A DNA stretch of 28,700 nucleotides. Source: JBOGIF01 sp050742415. Its GTDB lineage: Bacteria; Actinomycetota; Acidimicrobiia; Acidimicrobiales; AC-14. The stretch spans positions 1 through 28,700 of the forward strand of contig JBOGIF010000132.1 in the NCBI GenBank assembly GCA_050742415.1, read 5' to 3'. Below, piece by piece: positions 8,427-16,371 of this stretch; position 1 is the first letter of the stretch; each line of letters begins with the position of its first letter. The notes beneath the pieces are model-generated. The model was not told the origin of the DNA, made no database searches, and worked only from the letters and a program-made list of their open reading frames with translations. The translations under genes and the position numbers were made by a program.

Positions 8427-9187
8427 AGCCGGTACCGGCCCATGGCCCCGATGGTGCCGAACCCGTAGCGGATGTTGGCGCGCATCGACGTGGACGAAGC
8501 TTCGGCGAAGTAGCGGGTCTGGATGGGAACCTCGACGATTCTCTGCCCGAGGGCGACGGCCTGGGCGATCACCTGGGAGTCGAACACGAAGTCGTCGGAG
8601 TTCCTCATGAACGGCACGGTCTCGAGGAACCGGCGGGAGTAGGCCCGGTACCCGGTGTGCATCTCGCTGAGCGTCGTGCCGAGCATCCGGTTCTCGAACG
8701 CGGTCAGGGCTTTGTTAGAGACGTACCGGTACAACGGCATCCCACCGGCGCGGGCCGCGCCCGGGACCATCATCCTGCTGCCCAGCACGAGGTCGGCCTC
8801 GCCCCGCTGGATGGGACCGATCAGGTCGGGGATGACGGCCGGGTCGTACTGGCCGTCGGGGTGCAGCATCACCACCACGTCGGCTCCCAGCCGGAGCGCC
8901 TCCAGGTAGCAGATCTTCTGGTTGCCGCCGTAGCCGACGTTGTGCGGCAGACCGATGGTGCGGATGGGTAGCCGGGCGGCAACGTCGAGGGTGCCGTCGT
9001 GGCTGCGGTCGTCGACCAGCAGGATCTCGTCGACCACCCCTCGGCGGATCCCCTGGTAGGTGGCAGCCAGGGTGCGGGCCGCGTTGTAGGCCGGCATCAC
9101 CACCAGTACCCCACACCGGCCGGCGTCCTGGGCAGCCGCCGGCTGGGCGCTGTCGGGGGCTTCTCGTCGCACCGCCCATGTTCGCAC
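8384..9187 (-). CDS. GT2-family glycosyltransferase, DPM1/polyprenyl-phosphate type
   Basis: The 267-residue protein has the GT-A fold order: VLVVMPAYNAARTL (28-40), EILLVDDRSHDGT (54-66), PHNVGYGGNQ, the metal/donor segment VMLHPDGQYDP with Asp111, then LVLGSRMM and a C-terminal EMHTGYRAYSRRFLE. This spread is typical of dolichol- or polyprenyl-phosphate mannose/glucose synthases, which load a sugar onto a lipid carrier at the inner membrane face. No C-terminal TM pair is present, unlike ArnC/GtrB types. It is convergent with the GT-C-like gene and overlaps its 3' end by 43 nt. The GTG start is the most upstream; no ribosome-binding site or clear -10 is seen, so a shorter protein is possible. 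Confidence 0.85.
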   Translation of the reverse strand: MRTWAVRREAPDSAQPAAAQDAGRCGVLVVMPAYNAARTLAATYQGIRRGVVDEILLVDDRSHDGTLDVAARLPIRTIGLPHNVGYGGNQKICYLEALRLGADVVVMLHPDGQYDPAVIPDLIGPIQRGEADLVLGSRMMVPGAARAGGMPLYRYVSNKALTAFENRMLGTTLSEMHTGYRAYSRRFLETVPFMRNSDDFVFDSQVIAQAVALGQRIVEVPIQTRYFAEASSTSMRANIRYGFGTIGAMGRYRLHCSRLLRSRLFIE

Positions 9188-9202
9188 GAAGCCGGGCGCG
9201 CC

Positions 9203-9208
9203 TACCGT
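9203..9208 (+). promoter_or_regulatory. -10 box TACCGT for the hemD-like gene
   Basis: TACCGT ends 6 nt before the GTG at 9215, in the 27-nt gap between divergent start codons. No Shine-Dalgarno is seen. Confidence 0.4.
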
Positions 9209-9214
9209 TGAAGA

Positions 9215-10036
9215 GTGCCACCGGACCCTCTAGTGCTGGCCGGGCGCCGGATCGGCGTCACCGCCGACCGCCGCGGCAAGGAGCAGGCCGACCTTTTCCT
9301 GCGCCGGGGCGCCGAGGTCGTCCACGGGCCCACCATGCGCACGATCGACCTATCTGCCAGCGACGAGCTGAGGCAGGTGACCACCCAGCTCGTCGACAGC
9401 CCGCCAGACATCCTCGTCGTGACGACCGGCATGGGAATGCGGATGTGGCTGGAGGCGGCGGCGGGCTGGGGTCTCGAACGCGGGCTCCTGGCCGGGCTGG
9501 CCGACGCCCGAGTCGTGGCCCGGGGAGCCAAGGCGGCGGCAGCCATCGTGCGCGCCGGTCTCGTCGTCTCCTGGCAGGCCCCCCGTGAGACGGTCCGGGA
9601 GATCGTCGAGCACCTGGAGGCAACGGTGGCAGGCGCCCGCGTTGCCGTGCAGCTCTTCGACCCCGACGACATCGCCGCCACCGTCCGGCTCCGGGCCGCG
9701 GGCGCCGACGTGATCGGGATGCCCGTCTACCGCTGGGCGCTGCCCGACGATCCCGGCCCAGCCCTCGCCTTGGTGGAAGACGCGGTTGCGGGCCGCCTCG
9801 ACGCCGTAACCTTCACCAGCCAGCCGGCGGTCCGCCAGCTGTTCCGGCTGGCCGCGGGCGCCGGACAGGAGCACGAGCTACGGGTGGCCCTGAACTCCAC
9901 GGTGGCCGCCTCCTGCGTGGGGCCGGTGTGTGCCGAGGCCGCACGCGACGAGGGCATCGAGGAACCCCTGTGGCCCGAGCCGCCCAGGCTCGTCGCCATG
10001 GTCCGCCAGCTCACCGACCACCTTACCGGGACTTAA
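9215..10036 (+). CDS. hemD: Uroporphyrinogen-III synthase (HemD-like)
   Basis: The 273-residue protein shows the two-lobed HemD pattern: an N-terminal RIGVTADRRGKEQADLFLRRGAEVVHGPTM, then PDILVVTTGMGM; the second lobe has DVIGMPVYRWALP, LDAVTFTSQPAVRQLF and VAASCVGPVCAEAARDEGI. HemD cyclises hydroxymethylbilane to uroporphyrinogen III, the precursor of siroheme and heme. It lacks the winged-helix DNA-binding extension found in some actinobacterial HemD-like regulators. It lies 49 nt upstream of a siroheme-dependent reductase, so supplying siroheme is its likely local job. HemD sequences diverge strongly, so the family is fairly sure, the exact role less so. Start is GTG, near TACCGT. Confidence 0.8.
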   Translation: MPPDPLVLAGRRIGVTADRRGKEQADLFLRRGAEVVHGPTMRTIDLSASDELRQVTTQLVDSPPDILVVTTGMGMRMWLEAAAGWGLERGLLAGLADARVVARGAKAAAAIVRAGLVVSWQAPRETVREIVEHLEATVAGARVAVQLFDPDDIAATVRLRAAGADVIGMPVYRWALPDDPGPALALVEDAVAGRLDAVTFTSQPAVRQLFRLAAGAGQEHELRVALNSTVAASCVGPVCAEAARDEGIEEPLWPEPPRLVAMVRQLTDHLTGT

Positions 10037-10072
10037 TCTCGCAAAATCTGATCTGGTTACTCAGGAATCGGT

Positions 10073-10078
10073 TAAACT
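10073..10078 (+). promoter_or_regulatory. -10 box TAAACT for the sulfite/nitrite reductase gene
   Basis: TAAACT lies 7 nt before the ATG at 10086, in an AT-richer patch (10032-10078) unlike its surroundings. The repeated words GGTTAC and GGTTAA, 15 nt apart, just upstream may be a regulator site. A promoter of its own here would allow control separate from hemD. Confidence 0.55.
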
Positions 10079-10085
10079 GGTCGGG

Positions 10086-11882
10086 ATGAGCCAGACGAAG
10101 ACGGTCGAGGTCGGCCCCGGCGCGATATCGCCGGCTGCCCTCGCCGACATCACCAAGTTCGAGACCATGCTGGCCCGCCACCTGGCCGGCACGATGGACG
10201 AGGACGCCTTCCGGGTCTTCCGGCTCAACAACGGCATCTACGGCCAGCGCCAGGGCGGGCGTAACCAGATGGTGCGGATCAAGGCGCCCTACGGCCGCCT
10301 GGAGCCCGAACAGCTGGAGACCTTGGCCGATGTCTCCGAGGAGTTCTCGCGGGGTTGGGGCCACATCACCACCCGCCAGAACATCCAGTTCCACTTCGTC
10401 GAGCTGGAACGGGTCCCGGCCCTTCTGCGGAAGCTGGCGGAGGTCGGCCTGACCACCAGGGAGGCGTGCGGCGACACCGTGCGCAACGTCACCGGCTGCC
10501 ACCTCGCGGGAGCGTGCCCCTTCGAGGTACTCGACATCAGCCCGTGGGCGGAGGCTGCCTTCCAACACTTCCTGCGCCATCCCTATGCGCAGCGCCTGCC
10601 CCGTAAGTTCAAGATCAACTTCTCCGGCTGCGTCACCGACTGCGGCCAGGCCATGTTCAACGACCTCGGGGTGGTGGCCGTCAACCAGCCCCAGCCCGAC
10701 GGCACGCTGGAGCGGGGCTTCCGCGTCTTCATGGCCGGAGGCCTGGGGGCGAACCCCCACCCCGCCATCGCCCTCGAGCCTTTCACCGCCCGCGAGGACC
10801 TCCTGCCCACGCTGGAGGCGGCACTGAGGGTGTTCGACCACGACGGAAACCGCGACAACAAGCTCCGGGCGCGCATGAAGTGGCTCGTCGACACCCTGGG
10901 CGCCGACGAGCTGCGAAGGCGGATACTGCGGGAGCGCAAGCTGCTCCCGGCGTCGGTCACGTGGCCCGGCGGGCTACCCGTCGAGGTCCGTGAGCACGGC
11001 GACGACCCCGCGGGCGTCGGCGGCGACCAGGCCCCCACACCGGTTGGCTGGGGCAGCGAGGTCGTGCTGCGCCGGCCCGACCCCTATGGGCGCTGGGACG
11101 AGTCCAATGTCGTCCGCGGCAACGCCAAGGGCACGGTCTCGGCTTACGCCTGGGCCCGCTTGGGCGACGTCACCGCCGAGCAATTCCGAGGCCTGGCCGC
11201 CATCCAGCGTGATCTCGGGGCCGAGGTGCGCGTGACCAACCGCCAGAACGTCGTGTTCCGGGATCTGGCCGAGGAGCAACTGCCGGAGCTGTACCGGCGC
11301 CTCGACGCCCTGGGAATGGCGCAGCCCGGTGCCGAGCTGGCCCGCGACGTCGTCAGCTGCCCGGGCGCCGACACCTGCAGCCTGGCCGTCACCCAGTCGC
11401 GCGGCCTGGCCGGCGCCATCGGCGACGCACTCGAGGAGGCGGGCCTGGCCGAGGTGGGCGGCGTGAGGATCAACATCTCGGGCTGCACAAACTCCTGCGG
11501 GCAGCACCACGTGGCCGACATCGGCTTCCTCGGTGTCGAGCGCCGGGCGCACGGCCAGTCGGCCCCCGGCTACCAGATGTTGCTCGGTGGCCACCTGGGC
11601 CAGACCGAGGTGGAGTTCGGCCACAAGGCGCTCCGGCTCCCCGCACGGGCCGTCGGCGCCGCCACCGTGAGGGTGGTCGGGCGGTTCGCCGCCGAGCGCA
11701 GCGCCGGGGAGACCTTCGTCCAGTGGCTGGACCGCTCCGGCGGCGCGGCTGCCGTAGGCACCACCCTTCGCGACCTCGACGTCTTCCCCACCCCCGAGGA
11801 GAACCCGCAGTTCTACGTCGACTTCGACGAGACGACCCCGTTCGACGGCAGCATCGGGGTGGGCGAGTGCGCAGCGTCCTGA
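10086..11882 (+). CDS. Siroheme [4Fe-4S] sulfite/nitrite reductase
   Basis: The 598-residue protein is a tandem of two ferredoxin-like half domains plus siroheme-binding domains, and reduces sulfite to sulfide or nitrite to ammonia. The C-terminal half carries the canonical cluster ligands C425-x5-C431 and C467-x3-C471 (SCPGADTC and SGCTNSCGQ). The N-terminal half has a parallel set, C138-x5-C144 and C182-x3-C186 (GCHLAGAC and SGCVTDCGQ). Siroheme-contact segments also occur twice (ITTRQNIQFHF and VTNRQNVVF). The 16-nt overlap with cysH downstream makes sulfite the likely substrate. The ATG at 10086 follows TAAACT by 7 nt; an upstream in-frame extension overlaps hemD and is unlikely. Confidence 0.93.
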   Translation: MSQTKTVEVGPGAISPAALADITKFETMLARHLAGTMDEDAFRVFRLNNGIYGQRQGGRNQMVRIKAPYGRLEPEQLETLADVSEEFSRGWGHITTRQNIQFHFVELERVPALLRKLAEVGLTTREACGDTVRNVTGCHLAGACPFEVLDISPWAEAAFQHFLRHPYAQRLPRKFKINFSGCVTDCGQAMFNDLGVVAVNQPQPDGTLERGFRVFMAGGLGANPHPAIALEPFTAREDLLPTLEAALRVFDHDGNRDNKLRARMKWLVDTLGADELRRRILRERKLLPASVTWPGGLPVEVREHGDDPAGVGGDQAPTPVGWGSEVVLRRPDPYGRWDESNVVRGNAKGTVSAYAWARLGDVTAEQFRGLAAIQRDLGAEVRVTNRQNVVFRDLAEEQLPELYRRLDALGMAQPGAELARDVVSCPGADTCSLAVTQSRGLAGAIGDALEEAGLAEVGGVRINISGCTNSCGQHHVADIGFLGVERRAHGQSAPGYQMLLGGHLGQTEVEFGHKALRLPARAVGAATVRVVGRFAAERSAGETFVQWLDRSGGAAAVGTTLRDLDVFPTPEENPQFYVDFDETTPFDGSIGVGECAAS

Positions 11883-12559
11883 GCCCGCTGGACCGCGCCG
11901 AGGGCGACCTCAGCGACGCGGAGCTGGCCGAGGTCGACGCTTCATTCCAGGGGGCCACCGCCGAGGAGGTCGTCGCCTGGGCGGTCGAGCGCTTCCACCC
12001 CCAGCTGTGCCTGGCGTCTTCGATGACAGACGCGGTTCTGATCGACCTCGCCGTGCGGGTCGAGCCCGCCGTGGAGGTCGTCTTCATCGACACCGGCTAC
12101 CACTTCCCCGAGACCCTGGCCACGGTCGAGGAGGTCCGCCGCCACTACGGCCTCAATCTGCGGATGCTCACCGCCGCCCGCCACGACGCCGAGCTGTGGC
12201 GTCTCGACCCCGAGAACTGCTGCTCGGCGGTCAAGGCGGGCCAGCTCGACCGGGCCCTGGCCAGCAAGCTGGCGTGGATGAGCGGGCTTCGCCGAGCCGA
12301 GTCGCCCACCCGGGCCAAGGCGCCGATCGTCGCCCGGGACCTGCGGGGGCTGGTGAAGGTCAACCCACTGGCCACGTGGACCGACGACGACGTGAAGGCC
12401 TACATCGCCACCCACGACGTCCCGGTCAATCCCCTCGTGCACGACGGCTACCTCTCGATCGGCTGCGCCCCTTGCACTCGGCCGGTGTCCGACGGCGAGC
12501 ATCCCCGGTCCGGCCGCTGGGCCGACCACGACCGCCTGGAGTGCGGCCTGCACTACTAG
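11867..12559 (+). CDS. cysH: Assimilatory APS/PAPS reductase CysH
   Basis: This 230-residue thiol reductase releases sulfite from activated sulfate. The nucleotide-binding loop is ASSMTDAVLID (50-60), followed by VVFIDTGYHFPETL. It has the CC118-119 pair (NCCSAVK) and C200-x2-C203 (IGCAPC), the four [4Fe-4S] ligands that mark the APS-reducing type rather than E. coli PAPS reductase. The catalytic cysteine is C226 in ECGLHY at the end. The GTG at 11867 overlaps the reductase gene by 16 nt, so translation is probably coupled and the sulfite made here feeds the upstream reductase. Length is normal for the family. The sulfate-activating enzymes are not in the window. Confidence 0.93.
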   Translation: MRSVLSPLDRAEGDLSDAELAEVDASFQGATAEEVVAWAVERFHPQLCLASSMTDAVLIDLAVRVEPAVEVVFIDTGYHFPETLATVEEVRRHYGLNLRMLTAARHDAELWRLDPENCCSAVKAGQLDRALASKLAWMSGLRRAESPTRAKAPIVARDLRGLVKVNPLATWTDDDVKAYIATHDVPVNPLVHDGYLSIGCAPCTRPVSDGEHPRSGRWADHDRLECGLHY

Positions 12560-12577
12560 ACCTCCGAACCGGGCCAC

Positions 12578-12583
12578 TAGCGT
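12578..12583 (+). promoter_or_regulatory. -10 box TAGCGT for the DedA-like gene
   Basis: TAGCGT lies 7 nt before the GTG at 12591, in the 31-nt gap after cysH, with no ribosome-binding site. Confidence 0.4.
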
Positions 12584-12590
12584 CGGCCCC

Positions 12591-13313
12591 GTGGCGGAGG
12601 AAGAAGCGGTTGAGGAAGACGCGGCGCAGGATGCCCGAGCCCGGCCGTCGCGCCGCAGGCTGTTCCTGATCGTCGCCCCCATAGTCGTCCTCACCGCTCT
12701 CGGAACGTTGGCCACCGCCTTCACCCCGGTGCTGGCGGCCAAGCACCCGCTGCTGCTCATCGCCCTCGACGCTCGCAACCGCATGCTGGTGCTGGCCCGA
12801 GAGGTCGACGTCGTTCCTTTCGTGGTCGTCGCCCTGCTGCGCCGGACCCTCAGCGACCCGCTCTTCTACCTGCTGGGCCACTACTACGGCGACGGGGCTG
12901 TGCGCTGGCTGGAGAAGAAGGGCGGCGGTGGCGACATCGTGAAGCTCACCGAGAAGGGCTTCAAGAAGGCGTCGTACCCGATGGTCTTCCTCTTCCCGGG
13001 TGCAGTCGTGTGCGCGCTCGCCGGCGCTACCGGCATGTCGCCCCCGGCCTTCCTCGTCACCAACATCGCCGGCACGCTGACTTCGATCCTTCTGGTCAGA
13101 AGCTTCAGCTCGGCCATAGCAAGCCCGGTCGAGGGCTTGCTCGGCTTCTTCAACCGGCACTTGGTCGCCACCACCGCCGTGAGCGTGGGCCTGGTCGCGT
13201 TGTCGTTGCTGCTCAACCGCTTCCAGGGAAAGCTGGAGGCCACCTCGATCGCCGACCTCGAAGAGCAGCTGGAGAAGGGCGAACCCGACCTGGAGCCCGA
13301 AACGCGCGACTGA
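12591..13313 (+). CDS. DedA/VTT-domain-like membrane protein
   Basis: The 240-residue protein has an acidic N-terminus (EEEAVEEDAAQDARA), a first TM helix (about 24-44), and a membrane region with features of the DedA/VTT fold: DPLFYLLGHYYGDGAVRWLEKK, then SYPMVFLFPGAVVCALAGATGMSPPAFLVTNIAGTL. DedA proteins are lipid flippases or transport-related proteins of the inner membrane. The tail (about 215-240) is acidic and cytoplasmic. The DedA signature is moderately diverged, so the substrate cannot be named. The GTG start is supported by TAGCGT 7 nt upstream. It is followed 62 nt later by the Lrp-domain gene. Confidence 0.65.
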   Translation: MAEEEAVEEDAAQDARARPSRRRLFLIVAPIVVLTALGTLATAFTPVLAAKHPLLLIALDARNRMLVLAREVDVVPFVVVALLRRTLSDPLFYLLGHYYGDGAVRWLEKKGGGGDIVKLTEKGFKKASYPMVFLFPGAVVCALAGATGMSPPAFLVTNIAGTLTSILLVRSFSSAIASPVEGLLGFFNRHLVATTAVSVGLVALSLLLNRFQGKLEATSIADLEEQLEKGEPDLEPETRD

Positions 13314-13375
13314 CCCGGAGCCGCGCCAACGCCAACCGGTACCATGAACCACCCTTGTCGAGGAGGAACTACTGC

Positions 13376-13612
13376 ATGGCGGTACGCGCGTACGTGCTGA
13401 TCCAGACCGAGGTGGGCAAGGCGGCCCAGGTGGCCAGGGAGGTGGCGTCGATAGACGGCGTCGTCGCCTCCGAAGGGGTGATGGGCCCCTACGACGTGGT
13501 GGCACGTGCCGAAGCGGGCACCGAGGACGAGATGGGCAAGCTGGTCGTGGGCCGGATCCAGCTGATCGACGGCATCACCCGGACGCTCACCTGCCCTGTC
13601 GTCAACCTGTAG
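13376..13612 (+). CDS. Stand-alone Lrp/AsnC ligand-binding (RAM) domain protein
   Basis: This 78-residue protein is only the C-terminal effector domain of Lrp/AsnC regulators: RAYVLIQTEVGKAAQVAREVASIDGV, then GPYDVVARAEAGTEDEMGKLVVGRIQLIDGI. There is no helix-turn-helix, so it is not itself a DNA binder. Such SraA-like proteins form alpha-beta barrel oligomers and bind amino acids; the role here is unknown. It has the clearest Shine-Dalgarno of the window, AGGAGGA at 13361-13367, 8 nt before the ATG, so this mRNA has a leader. A possible -10 (TACCAT) lies at 13340-13345. It converges on the next gene with a 10-nt gap. Confidence 0.85.
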   Translation: MAVRAYVLIQTEVGKAAQVAREVASIDGVVASEGVMGPYDVVARAEAGTEDEMGKLVVGRIQLIDGITRTLTCPVVNL

Positions 13613-13622
13613 CAGCTCCGGG

Positions 13623-14000
13623 TCAGCCTCCGGCTCCTACCACTACCGCCCTGATACCGAGGCCCATCACGAAGAGGCCGCCCAGGCCGTACAGCAGGTA
13701 GAGGCGGTCGCGCATCTGCTGGCGGTACGAGTAGATGATCCCCACCGAGATGATGGCGACGAACCCGTAGAACATGTGGAACTGCGGGGCCGGCATCCCC
13801 CGGCCGGCCACCAGCCCCGCTCCGAGCGCCACCTCGACGAAGACGGCCAGCTCGGCGAAGGCGGTGAACCACCAGAGCGCCCTGGTCCGAAGGCTCGGCC
13901 AGCGCAACGCGCCCAATGACCACACTCCGGCCATCCCGTTGCCGACGATCACGATCCACGACCAGCCCTTGTGGAACACCAGAAGGGTGACCAGTGTCAT
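13623..14000 (-). CDS. Four-helix integral membrane protein of unknown function
   Basis: The 125-residue protein has about four hydrophobic helices (roughly 3-22, 43-64, 73-90 and 97-120) with an LRWPSLRTRA basic loop and YSYRQQMRDR between helices 3 and 4. I recognise no family. It converges on the Lrp-domain gene with a 10-nt gap. The ATG at 14000 has TAGGGT 9 nt upstream, consistent with a leaderless or near-leaderless transcript. Confidence 0.75.
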   Translation of the reverse strand: MTLVTLLVFHKGWSWIVIVGNGMAGVWSLGALRWPSLRTRALWWFTAFAELAVFVEVALGAGLVAGRGMPAPQFHMFYGFVAIISVGIIYSYRQQMRDRLYLLYGLGGLFVMGLGIRAVVVGAGG

Positions 14001-14009
14001 AGACGGCGG

Positions 14010-14015
14010 ACCCTA
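14010..14015 (-). promoter_or_regulatory. -10 box TAGGGT for the four-helix membrane gene
   Basis: On the minus strand TAGGGT lies 9 nt before the ATG at 14000. No ribosome-binding site is visible. Confidence 0.35.
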
Positions 14016-14037
14016 CCGTCGGGTGCAGCCGGCCCTG

Positions 14038-14661
14038 CTACATCCGGTCGAGCAGCTTCGCCTTCTTCACCTCGAACTCGGCCTCCGAGATGACGCCCCT
14101 CTGGCGCAGCTCGTCGAGCTTGTCCAGCTGCTCCAGGGGCGAGGGCTCGCGCCTTCCGGCCATGCGATCGGCATCGCGAGCCTGGGCCACCTCGATCTGG
14201 CGATGGATGGCGTTCTGGGTCCTCTCGGGGTGCGGGAAGCTCGAGAACATCTGCTGGCCCCGCTCACCCGCCGACTCGACGAGGAGGTCGCCAGCACCCA
14301 GAACGCGCTGGAAAAGCGTCTGGTGAAAGCTGATGTCGTTCAAGCGCTCCAGCGGTATCTCGCGGCCCGACTTGGAGACCACGCCGTAACGGTGGATCAG
14401 GCGATCGGTCGTGATGACGAAGGCGGTCGTCGCCCATTTGGCGTAGCGGACCAGAGCCCAGACCAACGAGAGCGCCACGGCGACGAGCGTCGGGACGAGC
14501 GCCCACGGCCGGCCGCCGCCGTCGACCGACCCGCTGACCAGCACGGCAAGCACCAGCGCCACCACCAAAGCCGTCACCGGGCCGGCCAGGAAGAACCAGT
14601 GGGGCCGCTGGTCCAGGACGATCTCCTCACCCTCGTTCAGGTACTTGCGCGGGAACCCCAT
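14038..14661 (-). CDS. Bacterial PH-domain (YdbS/DUF304-like) membrane protein with SHOCT tail
   Basis: The 207-residue protein has two TM helices (about 25-45 and 55-75), then a bacterial PH domain (YAKWATTAFVITTDRLIHRYGVV, then REIPLERLNDISFHQTLFQRVLGAGDLLVES) and a C-terminal SHOCT segment (about 174-207: LEQLDKLDELRQRGVISEAEFEVKKAKLL). bPH_2 membrane proteins are common near the envelope, but their role is mostly unknown; SHOCT is a short oligomerisation-type motif. The ATG at 14661 is preceded by TACCCT (6 nt). Open frame continues upstream to 14877 but only by overlapping the deformylase gene, so it is not part of this protein. Confidence 0.85.
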   Translation of the reverse strand: MGFPRKYLNEGEEIVLDQRPHWFFLAGPVTALVVALVLAVLVSGSVDGGGRPWALVPTLVAVALSLVWALVRYAKWATTAFVITTDRLIHRYGVVSKSGREIPLERLNDISFHQTLFQRVLGAGDLLVESAGERGQQMFSSFPHPERTQNAIHRQIEVAQARDADRMAGRREPSPLEQLDKLDELRQRGVISEAEFEVKKAKLLDRM

Positions 14662-14667
14662 GGGCGA

Positions 14668-14673
14668 AGGGTA
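14668..14673 (-). promoter_or_regulatory. -10 box TACCCT for the PH-SHOCT gene
   Basis: On the minus strand TACCCT lies 6 nt before the ATG at 14661, within the 31-nt gap after the deformylase gene. Confidence 0.4.
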
Positions 14674-14692
14674 CTGAGGAGAGCGCCGACTT

Positions 14693-15193
14693 TCAGCGGT
14701 AGACCTTGCGCCGGAACAGCGAGTCGTGGGAAGCCACCCGGTCGAGGAACAGCTTGCCGTCCAGGTGGTCCAGCTCGTGGAGCAGGGCCCGGGCCTCGAA
14801 CCCGTCGGCCTCGACGACGCGCTCAGTGCCCTCGGGGGTAAGCCCTCGCACCGTGACCGCGGTGGCTCTGGCCACATCGCCGGTCAGGTCGGGCACGCTC
14901 AGGCAACCCTCGCGGCCGACCACCGGGGAATCCGCCGACACCAGCACCGGGTCGAAGAGCACGATCAGGCCGTGGCAGGAGCGGGCCTTGCGGTGGCCGG
15001 TCACGTCGATGGCGAAGGCCCGCACCGCCAAGCCGATCTGCGGCGCAGCCAGTCCCACGCATGCCGGCCGCGACCGCATCGTGTCGACCAGGTCGGACGC
15101 CACGTCGAGGAACGCGGCGAGCGGCATCCGAGCTGTCACGCTCGGCCTGGTCAACACTCGGTCAGGCAGGACCGCCACGGGCCGCACCGCCAT
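14693..15193 (-). CDS. def: Peptide deformylase
   Basis: The 166-residue metalloenzyme removes the N-formyl group from nascent proteins. All three family motifs are present: VGLAAPQIGL (46-55), EGCLSVP with metal ligand Cys97, and HELDH at 139-143 with ligands His139 and His143 and the catalytic Glu140. The length is normal and nothing is broken. It is the last gene of a three-gene operon, 12 nt after the ACT-domain gene. The ATG at 15191-15193 has no clear Shine-Dalgarno, so translation may depend on the upstream gene. Confidence 0.95.
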   Translation of the reverse strand: MAVRPVAVLPDRVLTRPSVTARMPLAAFLDVASDLVDTMRSRPACVGLAAPQIGLAVRAFAIDVTGHRKARSCHGLIVLFDPVLVSADSPVVGREGCLSVPDLTGDVARATAVTVRGLTPEGTERVVEADGFEARALLHELDHLDGKLFLDRVASHDSLFRRKVYR

Positions 15194-15205
15194 CGGTTGC
15201 TCGCT

Positions 15206-15742
15206 CTACAGGATGTCGGCGTCGGACGGGTTCAGGCTGGCGGACACGCCGAGCCGGGCGGCCAGCGCCTCGAGCTCGGCGGCAAGCTCGACCGCCGCAC
15301 CGGCGTCAGCCAAGGAGACCTCCAGCAGCATCACGTACGTGGGGGCACTCGCCTCGCCGACCACTCGGGTGCTCAGGTCGACGATGTTGGCCGAACGACT
15401 GGCCAGCAGGGTCGTCACCGCGTGCACAATGCCGGGCCGGTCGGCCCCGTACACCGAGACCGACCACGAGGAGCCCGCGGGAGGACCCGAAGCCAGCTCG
15501 GCGATGGGGCGGACGGTGACGGTCAGGTCGAGATCGGCCGCCACCCCCTCGAGCGCCGAGCCGAGGCTGTCCGCGCTCGCACTCTCGGGCACGTCCACGA
15601 TGAGCATGATGGCGAAGTGGCCTCCGAGGATCGTCATGGAGCTGTCCTCGAGGTTGCCCCCCTGCTCCATGAGCACGCCGGCCACGGCGGCAACGATGCC
15701 GGGCCGGTCGGCGCCCACGGCGGTGACGGCGAAGTGGGCCAT
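15206..15742 (-). CDS. Two-ACT-domain regulatory protein (GcvR-like)
   Basis: The 178-residue protein consists of two ACT domains in tandem: FAVTAVGADRPGIVAAVAGVLMEQGGNLEDSSM in the first and WSVSVYGADRPGIVHAVTTLLASRSANIVDLSTRVV in the second. The ADRPGIV signature repeats exactly, a mark of the GcvR/formyl-THF-deformylase ACT subfamily. ACT pairs bind amino acids; in E. coli GcvR represses the glycine cleavage operon by binding GcvA. There is no DNA-binding domain. It starts 3 nt after the nucleotidase stop and is followed by def, so the three are co-transcribed. Confidence 0.85.
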   Translation of the reverse strand: MAHFAVTAVGADRPGIVAAVAGVLMEQGGNLEDSSMTILGGHFAIMLIVDVPESASADSLGSALEGVAADLDLTVTVRPIAELASGPPAGSSWSVSVYGADRPGIVHAVTTLLASRSANIVDLSTRVVGEASAPTYVMLLEVSLADAGAAVELAAELEALAARLGVSASLNPSDADIL

Positions 15743-15745
15743 CTT

Positions 15746-16318
15746 CTATGCGAACAGCCTCAGCTGGCAGAGCCGGCCCACGGCGTCGTCCCACGACACG
15801 AGCCGGCCGGCCCGGACCGGCACGTGGTCACGGTTGTAAGGGCGGTCCAGCAGCCACGACTGGCAGACCTCCGCCAGCAGCTCCGCCTCTCGGGGGTTGT
15901 CCTCGATGGCCGCCTGGACGCCGAGGTTCAAGGCCACGGCCGCCTTCGAGCCGACCTCGCAGTGATGGACCATTGCGACCGGCAGACGATGGTCGGCCAA
16001 CCAGGATGTGGTCGCTTCCGCCAGGTGGCGGGCTCTGGCCGTGATCCCGACCAGATCCCAGCCGGCGTCGACGAGGTGGCCAAGGGCGCTCGCTGCACCA
16101 TCGGCCACCGGCGCCTCCTCGTACAGAGTGGGGTCGGCGAAGGTCTCGTCGAGGAACGAGCAGAAGGTCACCTCCGGCACTCCGAGGCGCAGGTGGCGGA
16201 GGTCGTAGGTGCGCCAGGTGTCGGGATGGCTGGAGACGCCGAACTGACGGGACAACCGCAGCGAGACGCTGGGGCCGATATCGCACAGGACACCGTCGAG
16301 GTCGAGGCCGAGGAGCAC
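15746..16318 (-). CDS. HAD-superfamily phosphatase, 5'-deoxynucleotidase (NT5C)-like
   Basis: The 190-residue protein opens with motif I LGLDLDGVLCD (nucleophile and acid Asp pair), has motif II near GITARARH (Thr), and motif III/IV in KAAVALNLGVQAAIEDNPREA, with a conserved Lys and the acidic ED pair. The fit with NT5C-type nucleotidases is good, but HAD phosphatases have many substrates, so specificity is open. It is the first gene of an operon with the ACT protein and def. The GTG at 16318 is supported by TATCCT 8 nt upstream. Confidence 0.8.
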   Translation of the reverse strand: MLLGLDLDGVLCDIGPSVSLRLSRQFGVSSHPDTWRTYDLRHLRLGVPEVTFCSFLDETFADPTLYEEAPVADGAASALGHLVDAGWDLVGITARARHLAEATTSWLADHRLPVAMVHHCEVGSKAAVALNLGVQAAIEDNPREAELLAEVCQSWLLDRPYNRDHVPVRAGRLVSWDDAVGRLCQLRLFA

Positions 16319-16326
16319 GAGAGGTC

Positions 16327-16332
16327 AGGATA
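16327..16332 (-). promoter_or_regulatory. -10 box TATCCT for the HAD-ACT-def operon
   Basis: On the minus strand TATCCT lies 8 nt before the GTG at 16318, with no Shine-Dalgarno. Confidence 0.45.
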
Positions 16333-16371
16333 CCGACGGGGTAGGACATCGACCCAGGTTCCTCGGGATCC

